From contig CALYLX010000111.1 of the NCBI GenBank assembly GCA_944990035.1, positions 248,001-312,000 of the forward strand: a stretch of 64,000 nt of DNA. The letters are read 5' to 3'. The notes under the pieces are model-generated. The model did no database searches, had not been told where the DNA came from, and was given only the letters and a program-made list of their open reading frames with translations. Origin of the DNA: Clitopilus passeckerianus. Lineage: Eukaryota; Basidiomycota; Agaricomycetes; Agaricales; Entolomataceae. Of this stretch, positions 12,352-24,245 are shown in pieces. Position 1 is the stretch's first letter; each line of letters opens with the position of its first letter. The position numbers and the translations under genes are program-made.

Positions 12352-14779
12352 TTACAGAAACACGCCAATAATATCCTTCTTCTTGACATTCGACTCCCGC
12401 ACCTTCCTCCATTTCGGTGTCTTATGACCAGGATCCCCCTGAAAAAGTATCGTATGTGCAATCTGGGGGACAAAATCATCAGTCCCTACTCCAATCGTCC
12501 GAGGAGGACAAAGCGCTTACACAGTCCTCCCACATCATCGCCAATCCAGACCTCACGATGTCTGGACAATTCAGACAAGTCAATCTAAAGTTTTCTTCTG
12601 CCTGAGTCCACATCATATCCTCCTCGTCGAGTTTAGCAGGGTTCTCCTCATAAATCTGGATGGCGAACATCGAGGCCTGACTCGCTTGCTCATGCACCTG
12701 GAACGGATGCGGCAGCTTCAAGAAGGGGCACCCATCGTCCAGATGCTTGATCACATTCTCCCACCCAACCAACACCTTCCGACTCCAAGACGGCGTCGGC
12801 ACCAGAACACCCGGGATCGAATGGAGTCCGTGATGGCAGCCAACGCAGTAGAAGATAGCAGCGGCCGAATTGGGTTTCATCTTGGGGTAGCGTTCCATGC
12901 ATTTGGGAAGCGTGAGCATGGGACAGAGCTCAGCGAGGGCTGTCATCGTCTTTGGTCGCCACTTCTTCAGCAAGGCTTGGAATTTCGTCACGTAGTCGTC
13001 GACGGTGTCCATATCGGGATCCTCGAAATCAGGTTCGTGTGCGCGGAGGATGGTGTTGAAGGGCTCGTACAGGAGAAGTTCGGCCGCGCTGGGGAAGATG
13101 CTGTCGGGTACGGGTAGTTCTGCCTGTGGATGTTTGGCGTAGTCGGCGATTGTGTTCTCGCGAAGCTCGTTATGGGTTTCTGTAATCTCGAGTTTGCGAG
13201 TCTCTAGGCGATCTTGCTCGCGGCTTTCGTTTCGGTTGAAGGTGTACTCGTCCAGATGGGAAGTGATGATGGGTTTGTACTTCTTCCATTCTGCAAGCAT
13301 TGTTGGTCGGTGTAAGCTTCAGGAGTATAGTAAACGTGTACTTACGTCGACGCAGATCACGGAAGAGGTGGCGGTCATCCACGTTTAAGAGGTCCCGGAA
13401 TCGATCCATTGAGGCAAGGAGGTATGCCCACGTATCGTTATGATAGGTGAACCCGGTTTTTCGTTTACCCCTGCACAACAGGAGATTAGGACGCGTGTGG
13501 CATTGGTATTGACGAGAAAATGCATACCAGTGTGCTATTCTTGCCTTTTCGTCCTTGATTTGCTGCGCAATGAGACTCGCCATAGAATTGGTCCATATCA
13601 GACATGTGGTGTAATTCTTTGAAATAGCATGAGCGCCAGGTGTAGAAAACAGGAAACGGGGCAGGAATAACGGACCTCAACGAAATAGTTGACAACCCAT
13701 TTGATTGACGGATGTTCTTTCATCTTGTCCAGCCCCTCATCATAGTCGAAACGAAGAAATGCTACAAGATGGTCGGCAAAATCTTGTGGATCGCGTGCAA
13801 TATGACGACGAAGAGGTCGATACCACACGAGACCTGCAAGGGGACGTCAATATGGGTGCCTAGAACGGTGGGAATGAGCCACCTACCCTGCGTCCATTCC
13901 TCGGTAGAGAAATCGAGCGGAAAGGTAACGTACGTGGAAGCCCCTTCTATATCGAGGTCGAGCCGAGACTGCAAGAAATCCAGGCAGAAGGTCTTCTCGT
14001 CAATTTCGTATTGCCAATATACGTCTCGCAGCTCGTCCTCGTCGTAGTCCATGACCTTGAGGTCTCTACAGAATCCGATATATGAGAATGATTCTGAGTT
14101 TCGTTGGAGAGACGGGCTCACTTTCTCTTGGCACATTGCCGACATAAACGTCTCCTGGAGAACCAATTTGGGGGAATACATCGAGCTGGACAATCCTGTA
14201 TTATGGTCAGCTATATGATTTTGAATGACGAGCCATCAAGAAAACATACATCGCAATGAAATGGCCCAAACAGGAGATCCGCCCATGAAGGGTATTCGAT
14301 GCCCATTGGCTTGTCGGGTACCTCTGGATGGCGTTTGAAAACTAGCTGCCATAACCACGAGACCTTCGGGGGAAAGAGCATGTCCTCGAGAGTGCCGGTA
14401 GAGAGGAAGATATGATAAAGGTCTATGGGATGCAGGTGACCGAAAACCTAAAGAACTGTTAGTTCCAACATACACCGAGCCAAACATGAAGGTTTGGACA
14501 AACCTCATAGATGATCTCGACTGGCTGGCGAAATAGTATCTTCAAGTCTTTCACGCCCCGTTTGTAGTGCTTTTTCCGTGACTGGATCATCAAAGCCTGC
14601 GACCATTCATTCCTAACTGTACCCATTAGCATGTGGCAGAAACCCGAGCACGCGACCCACTACCGACCATGTTGTCGACCTGCCCAGATGTCCTCCAGTT
14701 CGAGAGCGCGCCACCCTGGCTTGTATATCTCTCGGAACTCCCTGCTCTTGATAGACTGGAAAGGCAGCAGAGGTTCCAT
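12352..14779 (-). CDS. Gene D: F-box protein with CxxC zinc-finger-like modules
   Basis: Nine exons on the minus strand: 14779-14664, 14612-14504, 14447-14250, 14195-14122, 14065-13887, 13833-13676, 13616-13346, 13290-12521, 12462-12352; 1986 nt, 661 residues, open throughout. Start chosen at MEPLLPFQSIKSREFREIY, which also exists in E. The F-box-like part is residues 67-135 (PVEIIYEVFGHLHPIDLY, then PPKVSWLWQLVF), as in many Agaricomycete F-box proteins. It is followed by a CDDC..CRQC cluster (residues 140-162). The large exon 8 carries YCVGC (517-520), the block GWENVIKHLDDGCPFLK with a conserved His and Cys, and LTCLNC (607-610). The exon lengths of E match exactly for exons 3, 4 and 9, which confirms the structure. 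Expected role: SCF ubiquitin-ligase adaptor, substrate unknown. The exact donor of intron 1 is uncertain by a few bases. Confidence 0.87.
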
Positions 14780-14959
14780 GGACGTGGTGGTGTTGACGAA
14801 AGACGCGTCAATAAACGATCAAACGCGGCGAACTGGGGCACAAAGCCAGGCAAACATTATGCCAATGCACACTTTCGTTCAAATGCACTATGGATGAATA
14901 TAAGGTGTAGTGTACATAAATTTAGTGATATATGTACGATATTCAACGAAAACCGAATA

Positions 14960-16670
14960 TGTAACGCGTCAATCTCCTCCGGAGTGTAGCAAACGTAGTG
15001 GTTGGCGCAGAATGTCCGTATGTACGCTATGATAATGTACGCCTGCATGTCCTTTTTGTAGTATTGTAAAGTATGATGGGCGGGATGAAAAGTAAGTGTA
15101 CAGGTAAGTAGGCAGGTAGTACACGAGAACAAGGTGGCCAAGCAAGTAGACGCAATCCCAAGAAGTTCTGGCAGTGAATCCATCGTCTTGCCAAACGCAA
15201 CTCTTCAACCATCAACGGAGTTAGGCATCCTCGGGGATTGAGTTTGCCATTAGATACGCGCTAACGCTGCGCATGGCCCGATCCCCGGTCCTCAGAGGAG
15301 AGCTTGTGGTGAGACATAAGGAAGCAGAATGGCAGCTCGCGTGCGAAGGCGGAGGGGATGTAATGGCGGTCGTGGGCCTGGACGAGAGGACGAGAGAAGT
15401 CAAAATTCCCAGATCTTGTCAGGGTTTGGTGGAGCCCATAACAGCCAGCTCGTTGATTGTCTGTCCAACCTCCATCCCTAGCACACCGCCCTTCCTTCTG
15501 TTCCTCGATTCTTGGGATATGAAGGTCGTAGAGGACGGTACCAAACGAGCACAGGCCAGCTTGATGCCGGTTCAGGGCGTTGTATGACCAACTTCCAGAT
15601 CGTCTAGGGTTCGGAAAGCGCCTGCTCATGTATTTCCGAATGAACATGCAGGGGCGACTGCAAAGCCTGCATTGTGGGGTTGAGATGATGGTAGCGGGGA
15701 ATTGTCCATTGTTGGGGGAAAGTGAGGTTTAACCGGACACATTTGATGAAGTCCCAAACGTATAATTCCGGGAGAGGAACCTTGAGGGCTGTCGTTTCAG
15801 TAGCTTCCGATGCGCCAGATTCTGCAATGGGCGGTACATTGCCAATCATTGAAATCGGAGGAAGTCAAGTTAATAGCTTCGGGGCGTGTGGGTAGTCCTC
15901 GTCTGGGTGAACGTATAATCCTGCCCGTCGCATCAGACTTGCAGTAGAAGGTGGGAAGGCAGGCGTAGTGGCCAATTTGCAGCCTTGGTATCGGTGGGAA
16001 CAATGGCATGAGGGAAGCTGTAGGGGCCTGGATGAGATGCAACCCATCGTATTGTGTCGCTACGTGATACGTCGATGGCAATAGCATAAGCCAGTTCGAT
16101 TCAAGGATCCAAGGGATCCCTCGTTAAGCACCATATCCCGCCAGTTGCGAAACTGAACTTGGTAGTTCCTTCGTCCGTCTCGGAATGATGCTTCTATAGC
16201 ATTCTCAGGAGACCCGTGACCATTTCGTGGGCTGTTCGTCCATGGACAGACATGAAGATTTGGCGGAGCTCGAGGATGGCAGGGGACGGAACTGGGTTGG
16301 ACGAGAGGGCATAGCGGCAACATCGCCCACGAAGGTTCGAAATTCACGAAGGGAGCAAGAAAGAATTCGGCGAATTCCCCTCCTAAGGACCAGAGCTGTC
16401 GGAAGGGTAGATATCTGTTTCTCCCCAGTCCATCTCGATGTCAAGCTTGACTGTCCGATGATCCACAGGTCTTGTAACCTGGAAATTGAAAGGCCAGGCG
16501 TCAGTTATCCGCTGCGAGGTTCATGCTTGGAAAAAGCGACCTTACGCAAGGCGCATACTGCATCACTTCTTACTTGATCAGCATATTTCCCTAGAGCTAC
16601 TGCCACACCCGTCTTCTGCGGCAAAGACGATGGATGTTATGAAGGCTAGAGGTGTCAAAACTTGGAGTCT
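14960..16670 (-). pseudogene. Gene X, left copy: degenerate unidentified coding segment
   Basis: Region upstream of D that is matched, inverted, by 45138-47520 upstream of E. Conserved blocks read on the minus strand include an exon-like stretch LGKYADQVRSDAVC followed by a plausible donor, an acceptor at about 16478 before GTTACAAGA, a block EASFRDG near 16185-16165, and EEQKEGRCARDGG near 15520-15480 (right copy REQKEGWCPRDGG). No frame runs through all blocks, and in-frame stops separate them, so this copy appears decayed. I do not recognise the family. The 3' block (14995-15200) is similar to 47285-47410 and may be the old 3'UTR. Confidence 0.55.
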
Positions 16671-17009
16671 GAAAAAATGGTCATGTTTAAAAATCAAACA
16701 TCTCTGTGACATGTCTATCACTAACCCTATCCTTTCATCGCTACTGCCTCCATTTTAGCCAATGTGCTTGGGCTTGTGCGCGGTATCGAGCTTGTAAGGA
16801 GCTCACAACCAAGCCAGAGTGTAGAAACGAAACCTCTCGCGTCGTGTGTGGTCATGTTTGTTCAGACTGCAGGGCTCAACGGAATTCGGGCCGAACATCG
16901 ACAAACCTTGCCTCGAGGCCGCACTGTGTATCTTGCTTAGAATTAAGTGTTTCCGAGGTGTATCTTGTTGCGCCAGAACCACTGTCACAATAAGTCGAGA
17001 AATAAAAAG

Positions 17010-17083
17010 TGAGTCGACCCAGGCTCGAACTGAGGACCTTCTGTGTGTTAGACAGATGCGATAACCAACTACGCCATCGACCC
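17010..17083 (-). tRNA. tRNA-Val (anticodon AAC)
   Basis: The minus strand folds as a complete tRNA: acceptor GGGTCGA pairing with TCGACTC plus discriminator A, D-arm GCGTAGTTGG..TATCGC, anticodon stem TCTGT/ACAGA around loop CTAACAC (anticodon AAC), T-arm CTCAG-TTCGAGC-CTGGG. No intron. Directly downstream on the minus strand is CTTTTTATTT, a good RNA polymerase III terminator. The A-box and B-box positions are normal. It lies in the left arm of the large inverted duplication, and I did not find its partner in the right arm. Confidence 0.95.
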
Positions 17084-17099
17084 CCGAAAAGCTTCAAAT

Positions 17100-18180
17100 T
17101 TTGAAAATCTCAGCATTTGTTGCCTTCCAAGACTGCCGACGCCTAAATTTCGTGTTTTCAATCTGCACTTCAGGGTCGAAATATCTACCGATGTAATTAT
17201 TTAAAATTTGCATTTCCCGACTTCTCCGCCATCGGCTCGAGATTCCAAAACTTTCGTGGAGAGTGGGTACGAATTTATCCAGCCGCTTCAGCGCCTTCTG
17301 AACCTTCTCCAAGGGGCGAAGCTGTCACGATTCATCACATTACTAGTCGACAAGAGTCGATATCATTCTTTTGCCTCACACTAAAGATGCGGAGGTCCAC
17401 TATAACGCTCCAAAATTATTTATTCCGGATCTCTTCTGAGCTCGAGTCTCCCTCTGTCTCCTGATAACCGTCATGGCCGCCTCGAACTATCCCCTCCTAA
17501 CCGTTATGGGTCCACACACTACCCTCCGCAAGCCCCGGCGTTTGGTTATCGACGGGTAGTACCATCCTGGTCAAGCTCCTAAGGCGGCATTAAGATCAGG
17601 TACTATCTACGTCGGGGTAAGTCCAAGCTCTGAAGAATCTCTCGAAGGCAAGAAGTTCAAGCCTTTCCCGACGCCATCGCACCCTCGACGGAGCAAGAAG
17701 CTCAAATAGGACGGTGACGGTTGAGATCTGCACTCCTTCGCTAGCCTATATCCCCAATTTAGATTCTTGTGAGATTCAAAATGCCTCCGGTCCCGGGCCG
17801 GGAAAATGCTACCAGCTTGTGTGGAGATTTCCACAGATTTCACTGACATGCGAGTATTCGCTCTGCCACACAAACCAAGGTATGGGCGGGTCAAGTTCCT
17901 TCTAGCGATGATACAGATTCAATTTGACCCTTCTTGATATTCTAGGTGTCTCCATTCTGTCTTTTCTGTATGCATGTGCCTCGACTAACCGGCCACGCTC
18001 TTGATCACATTGTTGATCAGGGCATTTCTCCTGGATATAGACGCCGACGGTTCTTTTGCAATTGCTCCTAGACTCTTGAGTTCAGGAGAAAAACGAAGAT
18101 TTTCCTAAACTAAACTTCTGGACAAGATAGCTCAAGTCCCTTTTGTGAGGCGCAAATCTATTTTGAGGGCATGACTCCTG
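17100..18180. other. Gene-free region next to the tRNA
   Basis: No convincing coding frame, no further tRNA fold and no recognised repeat was found here. Short open frames on both strands have no paralogue elsewhere in the window. Confidence 0.4.
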
Positions 18181-18410
18181 CTATTCATTTCCGCGTTTTT
18201 CATATTCATCCTGGTGGCGTCCCAGCATGCGTGTTGAGCTCAGGTCAATGATCATCGCACCTCCACATTTGGTGCGATCGCCAACACGAGTTGATCTTAT
18301 CCTGATCGTGATAGATTCCGTCTGGTGCACTTGACCTTTCGAGCGCTCAACGGTCGATGTAGAATAGAATAATACACTCCACTTGAACCCGTGCTGGTGG
18401 AAACCCATTC
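18181..18410 (-). repeat. Inverted-duplication block with a 38-bp nearly identical core
   Basis: 18262-18299 equals the reverse complement of 43314-43351 at 37 of 38 positions, and similarity continues on both sides. On the minus strand it reads IRSTRVGDRTKCG, and GRHQDEYEK follows; the right copy keeps both peptides but with a stop between them. It could be the remnant of an exon or a conserved non-coding element. No known domain recognised. Confidence 0.7.
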
Positions 18411-18724
18411 GCGCGATCGAGCTAGGACAGAAGCAGCACTTTCGGTTTCCGAGGCCTTGCTTGTTCGTGAATATGCTACCAGCTTACAATTTACAACGTC
18501 CTGTGAGAGGCAACCTTGCCTGCAATTCCGAAGTAGCCTTGTCCTTGCAGTTTCCTCCGCTTTACCTCCTTAATTCGTAGGTAGAACGCTGAAATCTCCC
18601 CCCTGGCCTGGAACAATGCGAAGTTTTGTAGAACCACTCTCTAGTGAAAGGGTATTGCCAACTGAGCCGGCGTTCTCTAAATATTACTGAATACTTCGTA
18701 GGCGATAGAAGACAGCACCATTCA

Positions 18725-19215
18725 CGGCACACATGACAGACGTTCGAGGGGCTTTCCAGGACCGTGCTTGCTTCCAAACCGTTGAAATGGACGGGTTTCT
18801 TCGCCGCCCACTGGCCCATGTCCGACTCGGTGAATGGAAAATTCATACCAGGCGCGATCACTATTCATCCAGCACTGCCAGCTGCCGCGAACAACTGGTC
18901 ACATTGCGGCCTCCGAGGTACAAGCACGTTTTTTCTACTGCAGGGCAGCCTTGCTCACTGATCGATGTATGACCAGTCATCTCCGTTTCCCATCAAAATT
19001 TCTTCAGGTTGGAGATGGTCCAAACGGTCTGGCTTCATACCTCCAAGTAATACCGCTTCTGTCGTCCCCAGAAAACTTTCCGCCCTGCTCTCAGCTGTCC
19101 TCCGTCTCCCCCTCAGGCGAAATTACGTGAATGGTGACATTGTACGAGTAACATCGCGAAAACCACATGCTGCTCCACGATATGCCCTGGACGTTCCCAT
19201 GGTCAAGCGTGTGAG
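18725..19215 (+). pseudogene. Degenerate coding block, left copy (partner 42400-42910)
   Basis: Plus-strand block matched by the minus strand of 42910-42400. Corresponding peptide stretches are LAHVRLGEWKIHT and PPRYKHVFSTAG here against SATIRLGTCENHI and PSRYKQIVFST on the right, and further down RNYVNGDIVRVTSRKPHAA against FSYVNSEIYGVGSPKPHAA. The conserved pieces lie in different frames and are separated by stops, so an old, spliced, now broken gene is the simplest reading. Family not recognised. Confidence 0.5.
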
Positions 19216-19229
19216 TATTTGACCGCATT

Positions 19230-20780
19230 TCATCATTATATTATCATCCACGATCGTGACTCACCGCCAGTGCCGGCTATGAGTCGATCAACCATCACTT
19301 TAATTTGCTGAGAATATTCATGCAATTTGCGCCATTGAAAACGTTCCACCTCCTCTTCCCTGCGGTGTAGCAGTTCGGATGGCCGAGTACCTTCATCGAC
19401 TGCGGCAGTCGATAGTCTGTAACCTAGGGAAATAATTTATTGTACTTCTGGTGGCGAGAGGCAAGTCCCATCCGGGATTTAATAGAACTGAGTGATCGAA
19501 AGATAGTTTAGCATGGAAGCAGGGCCTCATGGTTATCAGAGGCTAGTCCAAGTAAGTCGAACAATCCGATCTTTTTGATGAAAAGGGGCAGAGCGTGGTG
19601 ATTCTATTTGACGGGAACACACTACCATCTATTTTCTTGTACAAGGAATCAACACGCTGTACCTAGAAGCTCGATGGTGGCAGAAAAGTAACCTGAATGC
19701 GGGAAAACTGGACATCAAGGTTCCAGTCCTCAGTTATAATTGGCTTTCAAGCGGCTTTGGCGAACTCGGAAGTTTCCGCTGACCCAACGTCTCCTTCTCT
19801 AAAAAATGCTTCCGCCCAAGATACTCCGTGGATGACAGGTGTGTTTGAAGGAACATGCCAACGACTAACGGCAGGTTGATGCCCTTGATACTTTTTCATA
19901 CGCCTAAATGGGTAAAATTCTAACGAATCCATCAATCCAGGCAAGTATTGTTTCTCGAACTCAGGAATATCATGCGAAAAACTCGCAGTGAAGAATATAA
20001 CAGGGTTAGTTACTTTACATCTCGTTATGAGGCGCTCTGTCGAGTGCTACGACGCGAGTAACACTTTCTTCACTGGACAATAGAGTCGGGCCGCTGTTGC
20101 GTGGCGCTGCCCGATTCTCTACTAGAAACAAGGAAGCGCGGAGATGTCCATAGAGTGACTGTTTTCGTCCAGGAATTCGAACCTTCAGGTGCTCGAGGGG
20201 GAGGAGATGCCTGCCTGTTACAGCACTGTTAGCTCGATATCTAGTCGTAGCCTCACCGAAATGGCAAGGGGCCATCGATGGAGATCAGTGGTGGCCACAC
20301 CCCTCACTCAGTGATCTCGTGTCAAGGCTCCTAAGTAGGTATGTCGTGAGTGCCGTATAGCGCAAGTTGCGTTACATCCCGTACCTACAACCAGCCCACA
20401 TGTCGGAAGTACCCATGACATGCTCAGGAGCTGATGTCGCATCTTCAATGCATCTGGCGAAGGGTCAAGACACGAAAATAACATTAGCCAGCCGTCGAAT
20501 ATCGCCGGATATATCCTTGTATCGGGTTGCACAAGCCATTTAGCTGATTCCAGCCACCGAACAAAATGGTTTACGGAAATATCCTGGCAGAACGTACAGG
20601 CGTACATTAGCCTGAGCTCCATACAGCAGATCCACCATACCAAACACTAACCTGAAACCAAGCAAGATACGGCCGCCGGCCAGGTTTTGAGACGATTATG
20701 CCTGCGGGGTTCTTAAGCTACAGTAACGAAAGCTTATGTCTACCATCGAATTCCGGGATGATGGAAGTGGACGTACCTAC
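19230..20780. other. Gene-free region
   Basis: Only short open frames. A stretch at 19371-19440 resembles the D-arm of a tRNA (gatggccgagt) but no cloverleaf can be closed. Nothing else supported. Confidence 0.4.
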
Positions 20781-20789
20781 CACGCTCAT

Positions 20790-23210
20790 GGATACGTATG
20801 TATGGCGTAAGTGGCATGATCGTTAGCGCCCTCAGACTCCACAGTGTCCTACCCTACGAGCGGTTCACAAAAGTAACCAGGAAGTACCCTGATATCCAGT
20901 CTCCACTGGCAGAGTCAAATTCCCAATGATTCATATGAAAGATGTCCAAACCAAGAATGGCGAAGGCGTTATAGATATCCAATCCCCGTGAGCTGGACAA
21001 AAGTAACAATTACTGCCTAGGGTTCACCCCGTAGTACTTGCCCCACTAGATCAGAGACAGATGCAAGCAGCGAGACTCAGACTCGAACTCGAAGGCACAG
21101 TTTATCGTTGGATCCCTGCATTCCTCGTGGACTGAACCGAACTCAACACCGAACTCAACACCTTCCCCAGAATCCAAAGCACTCCAGAACGAGAATCCCC
21201 AACCCAAACATTTAGAGAATCCGCGAAAGCAGACAAAACCGAGACGAGATACGGCCGCCGCTCTACCCTTTCTGAGTCATCTCTTTCACGTATTTGGTGG
21301 TTTAGTGGTGTCGAAAGTCGTGCGGCGTCTCCGAACGTCAGTGCACCAGTGGCCCCCGCCACCCAAGAGCTCAGGACCGTAAGCCGATAGTGGGCGCTCG
21401 TCTTGGCTCAGTCAGGCTCGGGCTCCTCCTGACTTGACTGTTGACAGGTCATTGTCCCGGTGTGTCTCCCCGTTTGGTCTTGACGACGACGTGAGTGTGG
21501 GTCTAGTACAAGTGTGGCCTTCATATGGTGCCTCAGCCTCGAGGCTAAGGGTCCTTGAAGTCCCCGAGGTCCTAGATGAACGCGATAGGGCATGCATGGT
21601 GATGGAGATGGGAAAGGGCGGGTTCTGGCGGGAGGTTGTCCCAAAGTGGAATGATGGCTGATTGGGTCGGGTTTGCCATATAAGGGAAGAAAGTTCGCGG
21701 GTCTTCCATGTGTCTTTTGAGGATACTTACAGCTGCCGAAATCGATGCGCGAGGAATTCGCCAGGGGGAAAAAGGGTGTGGAGTGAGAACAACCAGGACC
21801 TTCAAGTCAATTCCGCCTTTGCATTCAGGGAAGCTTTACTCCTCGACACATGGCTTCGGGGACAGACTTGGATTCAATTGGGAGATGCTGATGACCACAA
21901 ATAGCGAAAACGCTGATCATTAGCTGTCAACCGCCCAAATAACCCAAATAGCCTAGATAGCTCTAATAAAGGTGCCCATTCTTCGGGGCGGGAGCAAAAA
22001 TTCTGGGGTTGTTTACGATGTTCGTTTTGGGTAAGTTGGGAAGTTGGAGATAATAGGAAAGGGTCGGGGGGAGGTAAATCCATCTAATCTATTGTTCATT
22101 TTTGGTTAAGCAATGTCTGTTTTCGCGTACGGATGCTTTTTTTGTTGTAAGAACATGCTAAGAATCGTTAGAAATGGAACTGGGATCGTGAATTCCGGTG
22201 TTCTGATGGAAAGAAAGTGCGATGCTGCGAGTGGATGTTTGAATTCGGGGCGTGAGGGAGTGTATGGGGTAGGGTCATTCTCGCGAATCGTGAGCGTTCG
22301 CCTTTGAGCATGTAGGAGGCGCGGTATACGGTGACGCCTGAGGTGAAGGAATATCCAGAGAGGGTTTAGGCATCACTATCGGAAATTCAGAGGAAATCAG
22401 AGTGACCTACGTTCGATGAAGGCGAGAAAGTTAGGAGAAACGTTGGTCTGGTCCGGGATCAATTGGTCGAGTGAAGAATTTGCATACGGACAAAAGGTGC
22501 ATGAGCATGAGCATGAGCTACTGCGGACGCGGGGAGGTGTGCCGGGGCCAAGGATACACGAGACATTGTATAGCCAATTCTCCAAGTAAATAAACAGTGG
22601 CATGAGTCGCCTGATCTCGCGTTTTCCAGCTTCTCTCACTGGCAGATCGTCTCCCAAACAACTCAAATACTAGAAACTAGCACTGATTATGATGGTCACC
22701 ACTGTATTCGTCGAGACGGGAGCAAAAGTTTTGGGGTTGCTTTCGCGATCGGTTTTGGAAAGCGTATTCAAGTTAGGATAGAGTATTGGTATGCAAATCT
22801 TTTAGTTCGTCGCTATAGAATCGGAAGAAGGGATGCATACGCCACGGTAATGGTGGCAATAGTGTAAGTACTGTAGAGTAGAGTGTGTGTTGAATAGGAT
22901 CTGTGTACGTGTTCCTGAAAGGAAGTGTACCAACCCAGGAGTTGAATACCTCTCTCAACGCTGAAGCCCGTTCAGCTACCCTGACGGCTTAGAACACAAC
23001 GGTCCGGAGACAGTACAGTACGTTCTGATAGAAACTGTTCAAATTATACTGTTACAAACCCGAGGGAGTGCGCAGCGCGCTGGGCATCGTGAGCTTTGAT
23101 CATCCAGGAGATTGGAACGATTCCGGGTCAACAGGCGCTATGACGCAAGTGTAGGAATATCAAGGGAAGGGTAAAGGAAATTAATTAGGTGGCCGGGTTA
23201 CCGGGTGCTA
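20790..23210 (+). repeat. Long direct repeat upstream of B (partner 31725-33420)
   Basis: This region and the spacer stretch 31725-33420 share the same order of blocks: ggcgtaagtggc (20813 / 31731), gaagtaccct (20880 / 31796), the gagatac.gccgc block (21244 / 32118), aaaacgctgatca (21907 / 32822), and ggggcgggagcaaa (21985 / 32908). The match is diverged with indels. Between about 21300 and 21530 the partner is inverted (32420-32230) although both flanks are direct. No conserved frame. Confidence 0.75.
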
Positions 23211-23460
23211 TTTGGTGCGTACGTTCGAGCGTAACCAGAGAATCGGAGTGGCCTACACTCGACGAGGGCGACAAAGCTACTTAGGAGAAACGTTCGTCTA
23301 GAAGGTCGGGGGTGGTTATTTTGGTTTTGAATTGCAAATGTATTACAATCCTAAAATGAGATGGGAGAGTGCACGAGTCACTGCGGATAGGGCGGGATAG
23401 GCTAGCAGGGCTAAGAATACATGATACATACAGTTGTATAGCAAATTCCAAGAATAAACC
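22320..23460 (+). repeat. Two tandem copies of a ~0.9-kb AT/GC mosaic repeat
   Basis: 22410-22585 and 23250-23455 are similar in direct orientation: both have gaggaaacgtt-like sequence (taggagaaacgtt at 22431 and 23282), then cactgcgga / ctactgcgga, then aatacatga / gatacacgaga and a tgtatag.caa.tt.caag.aataaac end. Downstream of each comes a copy of ctgatagaaactgtt (23026) or its relatives at 33096 and, inverted, at 39518. 22498-22521 is a short hexamer run of atgagc units. Function unknown; non-coding repeat. Confidence 0.6.
23140..23220 (+). repeat. Short dispersed motif aattaggtg.ccgggtta
   Basis: The motif aaattaattaggtggccggg at 23176 recurs at 33380 (same strand, followed by ttacagggtgcc) and as reverse complement at 39388-39420, and more degenerate at 30690. 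It sits upstream of B on the left and upstream of C on the right, as expected for the inverted duplication, plus one extra copy in the spacer. Confidence 0.7.
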
Positions 23461-24245
23461 GTCTCGATTCGAGTCGTGTTTTCCTCAGAACCATCCCATA
23501 TCCTCGTAATGTTGTGCATTCGTCCATTCCCACCAGATGCCTACTCTCTCCACGTCGATTTTCCCCATACTCGTATTGACACTCACTGATATACCCGACG
23601 CGGTGGACCAACGACAACCCAGTGGCCTGTCACCTTACACTTACAGGACCCTTTCACTTGACACTTTTTGATCGGCGACCTTCTGTCAAACCACACACCG
23701 TCGCGTTGCTCGTCGCTTGACGTAAACCCCGTCGAGCCGTCTTTTCATTTCGCTTTGACTCTTCACGTCGGTCACATCTCGGTAACATCTTTTACCTTCC
23801 CCATTTGAATCCCCGTTAAATCCCATTAGGGTTGGATATGCCCCGAATGGAAACAATTAACTCCGTATGAGGGACAGTGAATACGAAAGGGGAAGAAGTC
23901 GGCGTTGACCGAGATAACGATTGGACAAGGCAAAGGCTGCCCTGAGCTTGGGTACACGTCTGTCGCTTGGAAGTCGCTGACACCGCGGCTCTGAAAGCAC
24001 GAGAGAGATTGTAATTTCGGGCGATGCCGAATTGGAGAGGGGAGGCGGGATCGAGAGTTGAGGCGGACGGAGATGAGTTTTTCTTTTCTATATTTGCATT
24101 TTCTATGATGGAGTATATAGACTCCACCAGCGGGACGAGGTCCGGTTTATATCCTCTCTGGCTCTGTGCGTTGTTAGACGCGAACGCTCTACGGGACTCT
24201 ACGAGACGACAAGGCTGACTGAACACATACACGAAGACGTCCGTC

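Noticed and set aside
12686..13117. 143-codon plus-strand frame opposite gene D
   Set aside because: Lies entirely within exon 8 of D, which is supported by its paralogue; shadow frame.
19371..19440. tRNA-like sequence with gatggccgagt
   Set aside because: Looks like the D-arm of a Leu or Ser tRNA, but no acceptor stem, anticodon arm or B-box in the right place can be found.
22498..22521. atgagc hexamer run as a telomere-like or CRISPR-like array
   Set aside because: Only about four imperfect units; a simple microsatellite.
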